This document shows positions 1-12,191 of a stretch of DNA of 64,000 bases, piece by piece. Origin of the DNA: Symbiodinium microadriaticum (taxonomy: Eukaryota > Sar > Dinophyceae > Suessiales > Symbiodiniaceae); contig LSRX01000857.1 in assembly GCA_001939145.1 (NCBI GenBank), positions 182,219-246,218 on the forward strand, given 5' to 3'. How positions within the stretch are numbered: the first letter of the stretch is position 1; each line of letters starts with the position of its first letter. A program made the translations under genes and the position numbers. The notes beneath the pieces were generated by a model. The model searched no databases, had not been told where the DNA came from, and was given only the letters and a program-made list of their open reading frames with translations.

Positions 1-7
1 TTACTCT

Positions 8-30
8 TTAGGGTTCAGGGTTTAGGGTTC
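8..30 (+). repeat. Short TTTAGGG-type patch at window edge
   Basis: Three degenerate TTTAGGG/TTCAGGG units. The window starts inside repetitive sequence, but the patch is too short and too degenerate to be a chromosome end. Confidence 0.7.
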
Positions 31-442
31 TTTTCCCATTGTTTTGTGTCAAACAGTCTGTTTGTTAGTACTCTTTTCCTAATGTTTGTGTTAATCATCT
101 GTCTGTTAGCAGTCTTATTATGCCTGCTTTTTGCTGTTCTTTTTGCTATTACTAGAGTTGGGGGCGATTCCCGAGACCAAGGCCTACCTCAAGCGCTTGA
201 GTCGGTGGAGAAGCACAACGCAACTGAACTTAGTGTTCAGAATCATTCGAGCTTGAATCCAAAAACCCCTGTCAACCCAAAGCACATAGTTCTCTAAACC
301 CCCCTGTAAACGTTCAGGCTTACGGTTAGGCTTGAGGCTTTAGCCGCGATTCTTTGAGAGCCCGCGCCAGGGGAGCCGTCGTCGATTCAGAATCTGAGAC
401 AGTCTCTTCTGCAGATTACAGGCGCGCAGTTGGAGGTCATCT

Positions 443-532
443 CAACCCTAAACCTAAACCCTAAAAACTAAAAACCCTAAACCCCTAAACCCCTGAACCC
501 TAAACCCTGTCTCAACCCTAAACCCTAAACCT
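443..532 (-). repeat. CCCTAAA-type interstitial telomere-like patch
   Basis: About ten CCCTAAA, CCCCTAAA and CCCTGAA variants in succession, split by a short CTGTCTC insert. Confidence 0.9.
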
Positions 533-642
533 TATGGGCTTCAGTTGAGTTGGAAGATGCCTACAGACCTTTCTCAGGTTGGGGCTCGTAAGACCTTCTC
601 CAGCTGCACTAGACTGTCAAGCGTAGACTGTAAGATGCCATG

Positions 643-712
643 TTGTACCATATTATACTAGGTTATAGTATGTTAAGGTATACCATGGTAGATCATAGTA
701 TAGTATATCACG
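643..712. repeat. (CTATA)-type degenerate tract
   Basis: Repeated TATAGTAT and TACCATGG-like words with a loose 5-bp period. The tract is nearly self-complementary and could form hairpins. Confidence 0.6.
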
Positions 713-1633
713 TTTATTTGGACTCTAGCAAAGGCATGCCAGAGTACTGACTGTCTACCCTTCCTGGCAAGAAGCTTGCGTGCAAATGCATCGTGTTGCT
801 GCAGCAAAGTTACTTGTCGAGGATGTAGTTCAAGCAAGGGTCGAAGTTCCCCGGGCAGGTAAACCAAGAGAGAGCCTTTACATAAACCACTGCGCGAGCA
901 TCTAGAGGCGTGATGACACCAGCCATGTTTCATTCTGGGCTGGCTCGATGCAGTGGCCTTGACGACCATGGGCATATGCATGGATTCCCTGTTGGGGAAA
1001 GAACAAATAGTGCTTGACCGAGTTTATGACGGGGGCCGAGAAATTTGAGTTTTCCATGCAAGATCCCCGGATCTGGCGACATGAACAGCAAGTAAGTGAG
1101 GCAAATGAGCGTTGATGATTTTGGTTTTGGGGCGCCGTATTGTGATTGTGGTACTTCGTGGGACTGTCACCTTCACGCGAGGAACCCCTTTCCCAGAAGA
1201 GATGCCAACACTGAGCCTTCGGAAGAATCCCGGTTTCAGCAAGCTGCACCCCCGTATTCCGAACCCTGATCTTCGCTGTGGCTTTCATTGTTAGCATGTT
1301 TTGCTGTTGTTACCCTTGTCATAATTACCATTCCGGGTTTAGGGTTTAGGGAAGGTTGTTACTATGATTTTTGTTATTGTTCTTGGCTCTCGAAGTCTAG
1401 GTGTATCGACGATCGTTTCTGCAAGCCCAAGAACGGCCGCCACCGCCACCACAACGACGTCAAACAGTCAAACAGGCAAAAGCAACAACAAGCACAACAG
1501 AACAAAAAGAATAAGAAGAAGAAGAAGCAACTGTCACACCAACAACGGCAGCAACAACAACCACGACAAAGACAACGACACCGACCACCAGCACCAGCGC
1601 CGGCATCACCTGACGCTAGACTAGCTTGAGCGG

Positions 1634-1750
1634 AAACCCCAAAACCCTAAACCTATACAATCCCTAACCCTCTAAACCTTAACCCCCATAAACCCTAACC
1701 CTAAGCCCTAAACCCCTATAAACCCTAACCCTAAACCCTAAACCCCTAAC
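1634..1750 (-). repeat. CCCTAAA-type patch
   Basis: Long patch in which a CCCTATAAACCCTAACCCTA block occurs twice, so part of it was duplicated as a larger unit. Confidence 0.85.
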
Positions 1751-1850
1751 AAGTCTCAGCACCGACGCCTTGATGTAAAAGCCTTCAGCTGCCAGGCAGC
1801 CTTCCAGAAGCCTTTAAGGCTCTCGACGCCGCCTGGTTGCGATGGTTGGG

Positions 1851-1960
1851 GTAAGGGTTTAAAGCTTAGGGGTTTAGGGGTTTAGGATTTAGGGTCTAAA
1901 GTTTAGGGGTTTAGGATTTCAAGCTTAGGGGTTTAGGGTTTAGGGTTTAAAGTTTAGGGG
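1851..1960 (+). repeat. TTTAGGG-type patch
   Basis: TTTAGGG and TTTAGGGG units mixed with TTTAGGATTT and AAAGTTTAGGGG variants. It faces the opposite way to the patch 100 bp upstream. Confidence 0.85.
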
Positions 1961-2387
1961 CTCTGCTGTTTTCGAAAGAAGTCTCCAGAAGCCAGTATGT
2001 TTTTGGTGCCTCAGAGGTGGGGAAGTGGCGCTGAAACTGCTGAAACCAGCCAGTGCATCGGTGAAAAGCAGCCATGAGATGTGAGCACATAACAGGTTTT
2101 GTTGTTTGGGATGGTAAAGGGCTACAGATCAAGGGTTTCATTAACTTCAGCAAGGCAGACATGGTGGTTGTTCCAAGTCACTTCAGGGTTTACCTGGACC
2201 CCAAAGAACCTCCCTTTTTAGGGTTCCTTATTATGATTTCCTTATACAAGTCCTTAAAAAGGTAGGTTCTTTGGGGTCTAGGGAGGGTTTAGGGTTCAGG
2301 GAAGCTTCAAGAGGAGTTTATCTCGGCACCAAAGAGACCTTTGAAGCAGATCTTGGCTTGCAGAACCCTCACACAACCGTACATTCT

Positions 2388-2433
2388 TAAACCCAAAACC
2401 CTAAACCCTAAAACCCTAAACCCTAAACCCTAA
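2388..2433 (-). repeat. CCCTAAA-type patch
   Basis: Six nearly perfect CCCTAAA/CCCTAAAA units. Confidence 0.85.
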
Positions 2434-4348
2434 CTCTGAAGCACGGGCCTGTTGTGTCTTTGCCATATGCAAGATAGACTCGTGATCCTACAGAGCCCTG
2501 CACCTCAGAACCCCAGACCACACAGCGAAGGCCAAGGGAACGTCGTCTCTGGATATGCCAACTATGACTCGCGTGCCACGTGCCCGGAGACGAGCAGAGT
2601 ACATTCGGGGCTTTAGGCCTGAGGTTGATGGGCTTAAGGGTTTAGAGTCTTGGTTAACCAACTCTATAGGTACCCGGACCACGAACTGTCAAGTCATTAT
2701 CCTCGAAGGTGTGCGTGTTGTACCATGGTCTGCATTGGTCTGGTCTTGTGTGTCTCTGCTGTTTTCGCAAGTTTTTTTCGGGGCTAGCCCTAATTCCAGG
2801 CTTCCCCGTCCTAAGTCATAAAGCAAGGGCAGGCACACCTTCGCGAATTGGTAGAACAAAAGAGGCAGCAGACAAACACAGAAACAACGCAGAAATGGGT
2901 AAATCTAAGCACCAGTGGCCAAATTGGTTGAGTGCTGCATCCATAGCAACATGAAGCAAGCAACCCGGGCCACGATCATAAGCAACATGTCCCCTATGAG
3001 GCCCCATCAAGCGGAAGGTTCGGTTGGCAGCAACAAACAAAATACATGTTGCACCAACCTAGTCGTTCAGCCATCACTCACAAGATCCCGCGGCAAAACC
3101 TACACCGAAGCTTTTGACTTGAGAAAGCCTCTACCACTCTACAAAACACAAAGAAGTCTGTACCTAGAGTTGAAAAGAAGGAACACCAGGTCATCAAAGC
3201 ACAATTGAATCCTGTCTACTGCGCACCCACATTCCATCAAAGCCACTGCCGACTATGCAAGAAATACAAGTCCCGAACCCTGATTCCCAAAAGAAATGGT
3301 GGCTGCAATATGGTGGCCCAAAAAACTAAGAGATAGGTTTTTGGAGTGTTTATGATAGTCTACCTATAAAAAGAACACCCCTTTAGTGCAGCCGTCTTCG
3401 GATCAGCCAAACCTAAAACTCTTGGCACGAAGCTCTCCACCCGGTATCCCGAGTCCTGAACACCCTAAACCCCTAAACCCCTAAACCCTAAAGCCCCCTT
3501 AGGCAAAAAGTCTACGAAGTGAAACTAAGGGAGCTGGAAACCTAAGAAGAAAGCAAACCCCTAAGGCCGAAACTTCTGGGAGGCCCGGAAGACACCCTAC
3601 AGAAAGGTTGGTGATATAAGGAATAGACCATAATTCCCATAGTTTCGGGTCCTCAAGGTCATGCAGGATTTATATCATCAACAGTAGGAGCCACCTGAAA
3701 ACTTGGCCTAGAAGGCTTTCTATGAAAGGCGATGGTAGGGTAGGTAACCTTTAATCAACTTTTTGGGTTGCTGTAATAACCCCTATGTAACCCCAAAGGT
3801 TAACCTTTTGTTCCCCTACAATACTGGACTTGGCGAAGCCTGTTTAGGGTTTAGGGTTGGGGAATTTGGTGGTTTAGGGCTGTTGGCTGCTGCGAGGCTC
3901 GAAGCACTAGAGGCCAAGTCTGGGAAGCCGCTGCCAGTGCACCCAGCGATATCCCGGAATTAGGGCTGAATGTCCATCTCAAAGCATCAAGTTGCGAGGT
4001 TTCTGGTGCATCTATGGTTTAGGCTTTCGTTCAGGATGGTGGTGTGGAAGTTGGTTTTGTGGCTTTTTAAGGTGCGTTTCCGGAAGGTTCCTTCATGGTG
4101 GCGTCTGGGTTTCTTTGGAGAGCTGCTGTTTGGGGTCGGGGTTTGGGGGTTGGGCTTCAGCTCATGTGGGTTTAGGGTTTAGGGTTCGGATCTCAGCCCA
4201 TTTGGGTTAATTACGGGTTTAGGGTTTGGGGCTTGGGCTTCAGCCTACATCGGTGAGAGTTCCGGCCGATGCAAAGGCAAAGCTTGAGGTGCCCATGTTT
4301 GAGGCTTTGGACCATTGGTTGAAGGGCTTGGGTTTGGGGGTTTAATAA

Positions 4349-4385
4349 AGGGTTTAGGGTCTAGGGTTTAGGGTTTAGGGATTTA
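4349..4385 (+). repeat. TTTAGGG-type patch
   Basis: Four TTTAGGG units, one of them TCTAGGG. Confidence 0.8.
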
Positions 4386-4765
4386 AAGGTTGGGATTTTG
4401 GGCATTGGGGAGCAGTAGGAAGAGCTATTGTCAGTACAGCCAGCGTCCGCCAATTGTGGCCAAGGCGCCGACAAGGAATGTTTTCGCACACAGATTTTAT
4501 GTACGTTGGCAGGAGCATGCTTTGTAGACCTGGAAGCATGCAGCTGATTTGCTTCATGTCAGGAAGAAACCGGTCCCACATTGTGAAATTCTTGTATGCT
4601 CAAGGAATGTGCCTTCTCCCCTAAACCCTAAACCCTAAGCAGATCCGCTGATTTACTGTTCTTCGCAACTACCGAGCCGACACCCCAAAGTCCTCAATCT
4701 CCAAAGCCCTAAAGTCCTGGAGAGTTAAACCCTAAAAGCCTTCGAAAACATGAAAGCCCGGAGAC

Positions 4766-4814
4766 CTTAAACCCTGAAACCCTAAAGCCCTAAACCCTAA
4801 ACCCTGAAACCCTA
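4766..4814 (-). repeat. CCCTAAA-type patch
   Basis: CCCTAAA and CCCTGAA units just before a short (CA)n run at 4,862-4,876. Confidence 0.8.
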
Positions 4815-4917
4815 CGTCTTAGCATCCTAGAACGGTTCACCCTTAGACCCTGCATTCCCCAACACACACACACACCAGGGTAACCCACAGAGGCCCCTTT
4901 ATCTGAACCTTTTTATA

Positions 4918-5145
4918 GGCTCCCAGACTCAGACAGAGCAGAGACAACAGGTTAAATTGAGATTATGAAGGGAGACAAATCCGGCTAGTCCCCGGCGAGG
5001 CGTGTCACAGCATCCGGCTCCCAGACTCAGACAGAGCAGAGACAACAGGTTAAATTGAGATTATGACGGGAGACAAATCCGGCTAGTCCCCGGCGAGGCG
5101 GGTCACAGCATCTGGCTCCCTCACTCAGACAGAGCGGAGACAACA
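4918..5145. repeat. 98-bp tandem repeat, about 2.3 copies
   Basis: The block starting GGCTCCCAGACTCAGACA occurs at 4,918, 5,016 and 5,114, an exact 98-bp period. The first two copies differ at only a few positions (for example gaaggg versus gacggg, cgtgtc versus cgggtc). The third is cut off after about 32 bp and runs into CCCTAAA repeats. The unit has no open reading frame of note. Confidence 0.9.
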
Positions 5146-6189
5146 TCGGAAACCCTCAACCCTAAACCCTCAACCCTCAACCCACACTCAACCCTCAGCC
5201 CTGAACCCTAAACCGTAAACCCTAAACCCTCATAACACTTTGTGGAGACCCTGAAACCTGAACCGGTAAGGCCGACCGCAGCCGCGGTCTTTACCGCGAT
5301 GTCCCTGGGCTACGACGAGGCGATTTCCATCCCGACCCCTGGCGTGGTGGTTTAGGGGGTTACGGGTTTAGGGTTTCGAGGTGTAGGGCTTTAGGACTCT
5401 AGGGCTTTAGGGGTTTTGGGTTTAGGGGTTTAGGGGTTTAGGGTTCAAGGTTTAGGGTTTAGGGTTTCAGGGATCTCAGGGGGACTTAAACGGCTCCTGT
5501 TAGGGGAGACCGAGAATGGGACTGATCAAGGTTTCTGTAAAGGTTCCATGGAAGGTTCCTCGAAAGAGAGTTCTTGGCGCTAGATACATAAATAAGCCCA
5601 ATAAACCCCAAACCTTACATGCACCCCCCCCCCGCCAAAGGCGAAGGCATAAAACCACTAAACCCAAAGCCCCGCCGGAACCCTCAGTTTTCAAAATCCG
5701 TTAAATCTCGAAGCCGCCCAGTTTTCCACAGAGCAAAGCTTCGGCGGATAGCCCAAGCCCTAAACTTCATGAACCCTAAATCCTGAACCCTAAACCTTAC
5801 ACCCCTTGAAACGGAGCCCCCAGGCCGATGCCAAATGGCTGCAAGAACCTCTGAACCTCCCACCCTCGAAACTTAGATGCGAAGCCCTTCAACTCGGAAC
5901 TCTCATAGTATAGGGTTTAGGGTTTCCTGTATTCTAGGGTTTAGGGGTTTAGGGTTTAGGGTTTCCTGGACTCTAGGCCTCACCCAGCCTCTGATACCCT
6001 AAGCCCCTTACCCTCCACCCCAAAACCCATAGAAATCAGACTTCATCATCCTTAAAGCAACCCTTCTAGAAGCCTTTTTTAAAGGAGCCCTAGGCCCCGT
6101 TTTGGAGCCCAACCCTAAACCCTTTAAACGGAACCCGAAGCCCTAAACCTTAAATCCTGAACCCTAAACCCTCTAAAAGGAACCCCAAG

Positions 6190-6305
6190 CTTTTTAAAAG
6201 GAACCCTCAGCCCTAAACCCAAAAAAAGAAAAGCCCTCAGCCCTAAACCCTTTACAAGAAACCCTCAGCCCTAAACCCAAAAAAAGAAAAACCCTCAGCC
6301 CTAGA
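6190..6305 (-). repeat. Telomere-like higher-order repeat with A-rich spacer
   Basis: The cassette CCCTCAGCCCTAAACCC followed by an AAAAAAAGAAAA spacer is present twice in nearly identical form (about 6,207-6,245 and 6,262-6,302). Confidence 0.75.
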
Positions 6306-6390
6306 GGCCTCCAATAGCTTTAGCCCAGGAAGCTTCTCGAGTACAACCCGCCCCTCAGAAGCACAGGGGGAGATCTACTGACTGGGTAGT

Positions 6391-6514
6391 CAGGGTTCAG
6401 GGTTGAGGGTTTAGGGTTGAGGGTTTAGGGTTGAGGGGTCAGGGTTGAGGGGTCAGGGTTGAGGGTTTAGGGTTGAGGGTTTAGGTTTGAGGAGTTAGGG
6501 TTGAGGGTTTGGGG
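6391..6514 (+). repeat. TTGAGGGTTTAGGG 14-bp variant array
   Basis: Alternating GGGTTGA and GGGTTTA units give a dominant 14-bp (2 x 7) period rather than a pure 7-bp one. Confidence 0.8.
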
Positions 6515-7201
6515 TAACCCTAAAATGTAGAGATGTGGTGGTAGAGTCTGGTAGAGTTATTCTAAGGAGCCTTTGCAGGACGACAGTAGTCTTAGTAACT
6601 TTTCAGGATTCTAACAGGGCGGTTCCCTAAAATGTGAGTTCTGTGAGGATCCCTGCCAATATAGTATGGCACCCTGATAAAAAGGACCCTTAAAGGGACC
6701 CTACTCTAGAGAACTACCCTAATCTTGGGGCCTTCAGACTTAAAACAGGGTTCCGGCGAATATTGTAGACGTTTACTTAGGAGCTAGAGGAGCTTCTAGG
6801 AATTACAGTGTGCTATACACCGGCAATACCTGCCTGTGTAGAGGGCTTTAAACCCTGAACCCTAGACCCCAAATTCCGACCCTACATCGCCTTGGGGTTG
6901 CTTGTTGCAGAGCCTTTGAGCGGGACGAAAGCCCCTGAGCTTAGGCATAGACTCCTGAATCCCACTACGATAATGAATATTGTGATTTGGGTTCATAATA
7001 TGAACATATTATGTTTTGTTATTGCAACTAGTAGTATTCGTATTATTAGTACTCGTACATTACTCTTATTTTTATTGTATTATAGGCCCCCAAAACTCGA
7101 GTATGATTCAAAGGGCTTAGGGCTCTGGGATGGTAGGAGCCATGCCGCCTCTGGGCTTCATCTTAGTCTCAGAGCTGAAAGAAGCTAAAAAAAATGCGCT
7201 C

Positions 7202-7340
7202 TACTATATTACATAATATTCTAGGGTCTAGGGCTTCTACGATACTATACTATACAGTATTATACTGTACTATGAAGGTGCTATTCTATGCACTCTACAC
7301 TTTACACTAGACTATGCACTCTATACTATACCATACGTGT
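7202..7340. repeat. (CTATA)-type degenerate tract
   Basis: Runs of TACTATACTATAC, TATTATACTGTACTATG and CACTCTATACTATACC with a 5-bp periodicity and strong self-complementarity. Confidence 0.7.
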
Positions 7341-9540
7341 AGGGATTTGGGTTTGGGCTTCGGGGCCTTTGGAGGTTAAGTAAGGTTTGAGGCGAACCCT
7401 GGAGCAATGCTTTTCGATTATAGTTCCAGTACAACAGGTCCCAAAACCCTGCTCGAATTAGTAAGGACGTATTAGCAAAAATTACATAGACCAGCTAGTG
7501 GATTCTGATTTAGGGCTTAGGGCGATTATGAAGGTGAACCCAAACAAACATGTCATATGCATCATCTCTAACTGAGCCGTATGGATGACATGCCCCATCA
7601 CATCGACAGTACCGTTGCCGCTCCTGCAGCATTAAGCCCTAAACCTAAACAACAGCTCAGGGCCAAGCAGCGGAGCGCGCTGCGACAGATGGACACCCAG
7701 GCGGTGTGACGTGTGGGGGCTGTTGAAAGGCCTTCCCTAAACTATGCGCCCTAGAACCTGAGACCCGGAATAGGGGCTTGAACTGGTTACCTAGGTCCTG
7801 TCTGAAGTTTAGACAGGGACGTGCAGCAAACTTCAAAGGGCTTGAAGGGAAGAATCGTCCAGGGTAGCATAGCATAGGATATTATCTTACCTTATAGTCC
7901 GTATACACTTTACCCCCAAGCCCTATTCTTACTGTTAAGGGCCCCCCGGTATCGGGTTTAGAGTTCACGAACTTGGGTTTGAGGTTTAGGGTGTTCATAT
8001 CTTGGGCTTAAGATTTCGGAATCGGCTGGAGGTTCAGTGTTGATGTAGAGATTGGAGGGCTTGAGGTGGGAGCTTGATGTTGGGCGTGGTTTCATTCATC
8101 CCATCATGAAGGCATGATCAACCCGTCGTTGCGAGCATCGAAGATGTTTTTCACCTAGGTTAGGGTTTAGGGTTTAGAGTTTACGGTTTTTCACCGGGGT
8201 TACAAGTGAAGTCGAAATAACTTCAACTCTTCAGAGCCGCAGCGGGGGCTCCTAGAACCGTACTTACAACCACCCAGGGCGTAAACCGTCAACGCTGTAG
8301 ATCCTAGCAGTGAACCTCCAAGTAGACCCTGCCAAAAGCCACCCCCCCATGCCCTGGCATCATTACAACTTCGCCTAGCAGTTGAGTCCTGCTTATTTGG
8401 GTGGCCTTATAGATGGTTATTTAAGACGAGATTTCTTCTACGCAAAAAAAATCGGAATCCCCAGGTAGATTGAAGATTGAAGTCTCCCAGTAGGCCTCAA
8501 CCCTACATTCAAGAGACCCTAAACCCTTAACCCGAAACCCTAAACCCAACCGAAGGCCTTGTGGAAAGCCTACACGAAGGAGAAGTCGGCGTGCCCTGGC
8601 CCGCAGTTGCCCCTTCAGTTATCGCGGGCGGGGAGCCTTTTGGGTTTCAGAGTTTTTGGGGGTTCTGTAAGGGTTCATAGTTTTGGGGGGGTTTGAGGGT
8701 TTAGGGTTTCGGTTCCGTTTAAGGGTTCCTTAAAGGGTTCTATAAGGGCTACTGTAAGGGTTTAGGGTCTAAGGGCCATAGTTTAATGGGCTTATACAAG
8801 AATCATTCCCAAAAAAACATCGTGATGATGGTCCGCTGCTTGGGGTTTAGGGTTATAATATACTTACTCCGTGGAAATCTTCCTCTACTTGCTGAAGCTT
8901 CCTCGCTGTTGTTCAGGCACAGCCGGTCACTGGACCGGGGCCCGCGCTGGAAGCCCAACGCGAAGTCAGAGTCCCTCGGGCTGAAATGGTAGCAGGATCG
9001 AGGTTCTAACGTAGAATTTTCTGGGGTTTGTTTTAATATAGAACCCTCATAAAGCCCTGAACTTTCTTTGCAAACGGGCCTGGTTCTACATGCCTGAACC
9101 CAAGCATGTAGTAGCGGAGGCGACTAGATGTTATGACTTCCCCGACAACAAGCGTTAACTTGGGGGAAAGGCTCCGGAGCTGCAGTTGCTATGTCTTCAG
9201 TGTGCCGTCTGTGCCAAACTGCACACTCAACATTGAAATCATGCGCATTCCCGACTTATCTGATTGCTATTGTTACCTTTCTGAAATTGCGTGCACATGG
9301 TGATTGCCAAAGTGGCAGACGTTTCAGGGCTCCGGGACATAATTTCCGAAGGAAGCCTGCGTGAGGCACTAGATATCCTAAATTGAAGATTTTGCCAGGA
9401 ATGTGCTAGGAAGCGCATGCCTCCTTATTGCAATTACAGTATAATATGCCCCAATATCAAGGCCTCTATATGGCCACAGCCGCAAGACGTGGCGACCGAC
9501 ATCAGACTATTCCCTTTGCGTAGTCCGAGGTCCTTAGACT

Positions 9541-9816
9541 CTCAACCCTAAACCCTAGACCCTTAACCCTAACCTAAACCCCCAAGCCCTAAACCCCCCC
9601 CCACCCTCGACCCTAAACCCTAGACCCTTAACCCTAACCTAAACCCTAAAAACCCCCAAGCCCTAAACCCCCAGAGCCCTAAACCCCCCTAGACCCTCAA
9701 CCCTAAACCCGAGACCCTTAACCCTTAAACCCCCAGAGCCCTAAACCCTAAGCCCTAAATCCGGAGCCCCAAACCCTGAGCCCTAAACCCTAAAACCCCC
9801 CTAAAAAGGCCTAAAA
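9541..9816 (-). repeat. Higher-order repeat of CCCTAAA variants
   Basis: A composite block (CTCAACCCTAAACCC, then AGACCCTTAACCC, then TAACCTAAACCC, then CCCAAGCCCTAAACCCCC) recurs about three times with small changes at roughly 9,541, 9,605 and 9,693. The array therefore grew by copying multi-unit segments. Confidence 0.75.
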
Positions 9817-9921
9817 GGCCTTCAACCCCAGAGCCAGAAAGCCAACTCTTAAGGCGGCCCCTACCGCCAGACTCCTGGGCTGAGCACTTGGAGGCTGGAG
9901 CAGCAAAGTTCTCGGTTTCGG

Positions 9922-10052
9922 GCTTAGGGTTTTAGGGTTTTAGGGCTCCTTAAAGGGATCTAGAAGGGTCTCTATGAGGGTTCTATAAGGGAATTAAGGA
10001 AGGGTTTAGGGTTTAGGGGTTTCGGGCTTAGGGCTTTAGGGTTTAGGGCTTA
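9922..10052 (+). repeat. TTTAGGG-type patch with CTATAAGGG spacers
   Basis: TTTAGGG and TTTTAGGG units flank a segment of CTTAAAGGG, TAGAAGGG and CTATAAGGG words. Confidence 0.75.
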
Positions 10053-10594
10053 CCCTAGACCCAGACCCCGCGCATCAAATGGGTTCGGGGTGGACTCAAG
10101 ATGGTGTCAAACCCATTCAAACCCTATAAACCCTATAAACCCTAAACCCCTCAACCCCTAACCCTAAACCCCTAAACCCCAAACCCTAAACCCTAAGGGA
10201 AGTTTTATGCAGAGACTCCACAGCCAACTATGAAGCCCTAAAAGCTTCTGCAACAGTTTACTGCATGGGTCCTCAGGTCTAGGATTTCAGGGGGCCTTGG
10301 GAGGTGGGCAGATTATGGGTTTAGGGTTTAGGGTTTAGGGTCTCTGCACAACTGAAGACCCCGAACCCCAAAGCCCCTCCTCCGTCATTTCTGCTGATGT
10401 TGATTCGGCTTTCGGGTTGACAGTTCCATGTCTACTTGAAGGCAGTGTGCACGACAAGCATTACAAGTATTGTCTGACAAGGAACTTCCCCTCAAATCCC
10501 CCAAAAAGCCTACATCCTAAAACCTTTAAGCCGCAGAAATGAAGGTCTACACCCTCAGAGGGTAATAATTCGAAAGGAGACGCACCCTGATTCT

Positions 10595-10692
10595 AAGCCC
10601 TAAACCCTATACCCTACAACTTACTCTAATAAACAGAACCCTAAATCCTATACCCTACAACCTACACCTTAATAAAAGAACCCTAAACCCTA
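10595..10692 (-). repeat. ~50-bp tandem duplication built on CCCTAAA
   Basis: A segment beginning CCCTAAACCCTATACCCTAC and continuing through an AATAAA/AATAAAAGAA stretch is present twice (about 10,600 and 10,649). Confidence 0.7.
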
Positions 10693-10854
10693 GAGGGAAA
10701 CTCTACACCTCCACACCCTTCAAAGGAGGCTAAATTCCTGGAACCGTGGGTCAAGCTCAGGCCGTCCGGCGGCGAAGAGATTTGAGGACCCTCTGAGAGC
10801 TCCCAAGTTTTCAAGAGCCCATTCTAGAAGCATTAGGGGTCCCTGATAGTGTTA

Positions 10855-11145
10855 TGATTACCCTTATCATTATCATTATTGTGGTGCTTTTCCTTGCTGT
10901 TACTATGACTACAAAGAAACTACTAATCATAATAATTAGTAATAATATTATTAAAACTATTTTATTATTAGTACCATCATTACTATTACCATTATTAGTT
11001 ATTGTTATTGATGTTATCATTATTGCTATCATGTTTGTTGTTATTGTTAGTGCTATTGCTATTGTTTTGTATTAATGTCGAATTGCTGTCATTATTCTTG
11101 TTATCATTGCTTAGTATAATTGTTACTGTTATTCTTATTATTATT
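10855..11145. repeat. ATT/GTT/ATC-biased triplet tract
   Basis: Degenerate ATTATT, GTTATT and ATCATT triplets produce open frames of nearly only Ile, Leu and Val on both strands. This is microsatellite decay, not a membrane protein. Confidence 0.75.
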
Positions 11146-11203
11146 GGTGGTAGTAGTAGTGGTAGTGGTAGTGGTAGTGGTAGTGGTAGTGGTAGTGGTA
11201 GTC

Positions 11204-11265
<62 letters not shown>
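11146..11265. repeat. (GGTAGT)n, (AGT)n then (ATC)n microsatellite
   Basis: Perfect GGTAGT hexamers pass into AGT triplets and then, at about 11,236, switch to about ten ATC triplets. Two abutting phases of triplet expansion are visible. Confidence 0.95.
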
Positions 11266-11268
<3 letters not shown>

Positions 11269-12013
11269 ATTGTTGAGAACTTTCTTGCTTTTCTATTGTA
11301 TAGATAGAAAATGATAGATTCAGATATGCAGTTATTTAATAGCATATACCTCTAAAAACCTTATTCGAATGGTTGAGGCCCCAATTGCATAAAGTGCTTT
11401 TCGCATGTATGCCTGGGTTGTAATTTTAATGCTTTTCTGTCAGGTTTTGAGAGTTAGACCCACCCCCAGACCCTAAGCCCTACATTTTCGGGATTTAGCA
11501 GAGCCCTAAACCGAGTAATATGCCAAAGCTTCGGTTCCTCATCCGCCGCATTAGTGTGACCCGGCAAAGTTTCATCCCTTTTCTGGAGGACTTTTGTTTA
11601 TCCAGGGATTTACAGTAACCCAAAACCCAAGACTCTAAACCCCAAACCCCCAAAAAACACTTAGCCTGAAAATCCTGACCCCAGATCCTGAAGCCTCGAA
11701 CCTTGTTCCCAAAAATCCACACCCTTGATGTGGAGCGCAGGGCCCGTTTCGATTTTTGAGCTTGTCTACCGGTAGTGAGAGAACACAACACGGAATATCA
11801 CAAGGCCCCAAAACCCTAAACCCTAAACCCTACACCCTAAACCCTAAACCCTAAGCCTTAAACTCTAAACCCTAAACCCTAAACCGACTGGGCCTGGGGA
11901 AGAGGCCCAGAACCGCAACCCTAAGACCTTGGCCCCTGGCCTTAAGACTCTTACGCTGTTGGGGTGTTGGGATTTAGGGTTTTGGGTTTAGGGTGTTGGG
12001 AGAGAGTCCAGAG

Positions 12014-12191
12014 CCCAGAGAGCCCAATACCCCTTAAGTAGGGAATATACCTTAGACCATAAGATTAAGGCCCCTATCGTTGAAGGCATACTTCCTTAAT
12101 TCTTATAGTACCCTTAACGAAACCCTTATAGATCCCTTTAAGGTATCATTGAAGTTATATTCCTTATTTAAGGGGTATTGGGCTCTCTGGG
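12014..12191. mobile_element. MITE-like element, copy 1 (178 bp, perfect 24-bp terminal inverted repeats)
   Basis: The left end (12,014-12,037) begins CCCAGAGAGCCCAATACC. The right end (12,168-12,191) is its exact reverse complement over all 24 bp. The bases just outside are AG on both sides (12,012-12,013 and 12,192-12,193), consistent with a 2-bp target duplication. The inside has no coding capacity, as expected of a non-autonomous DNA transposon; the mobilising enzyme is not known from this window. Two further copies (17,120 and 23,380) show it is a family. Confidence 0.85.

Larger units (their letters stand above)
1..4910. other. Gene-free, telomere-like-repeat-rich tract
   Basis: No reading frame here has protein-like composition; short open frames are mostly read-throughs of TTTAGGG/CCCTAAA repeats. 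Between the repeat patches there is mixed unique sequence, for example 540-1,330, 2,450-3,450 and 3,490-4,160, in which I recognise nothing. A run of glutamine, lysine and arginine codons at 1,470-1,620 is compositionally biased DNA rather than a convincing gene. Confidence 0.6.
5146..10590. other. Gene-free tract dominated by telomere-like repeats
   Basis: Repeat patches alternate in orientation every few hundred bases: minus type at 5,153-5,233, plus at 5,349-5,471 and 5,922-5,970, minus at 6,105-6,305, plus at 6,391-6,514, minus at 8,514-8,550 and 9,541-9,816, plus at 9,922-10,052, minus at 10,114-10,198, plus at 10,318-10,342. The unique sequence between them (6,520-8,500 and 8,770-9,530) shows no frame I would defend as coding. 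Confidence 0.6.

Noticed and set aside
1..31. Chromosome end (true telomere)
   Set aside because: Units are few and degenerate, and the same patches occur throughout the window in both orientations.
4918..5145. CRISPR-like array
   Set aside because: Repeats are 98 bp, directly adjacent without spacers, and the organism appears eukaryotic.
10855..11345. Hydrophobic membrane proteins on both strands
   Set aside because: Ile/Leu/Val/Asn/Ser runs come from ATT, ATC and GGTAGT triplet repeats.
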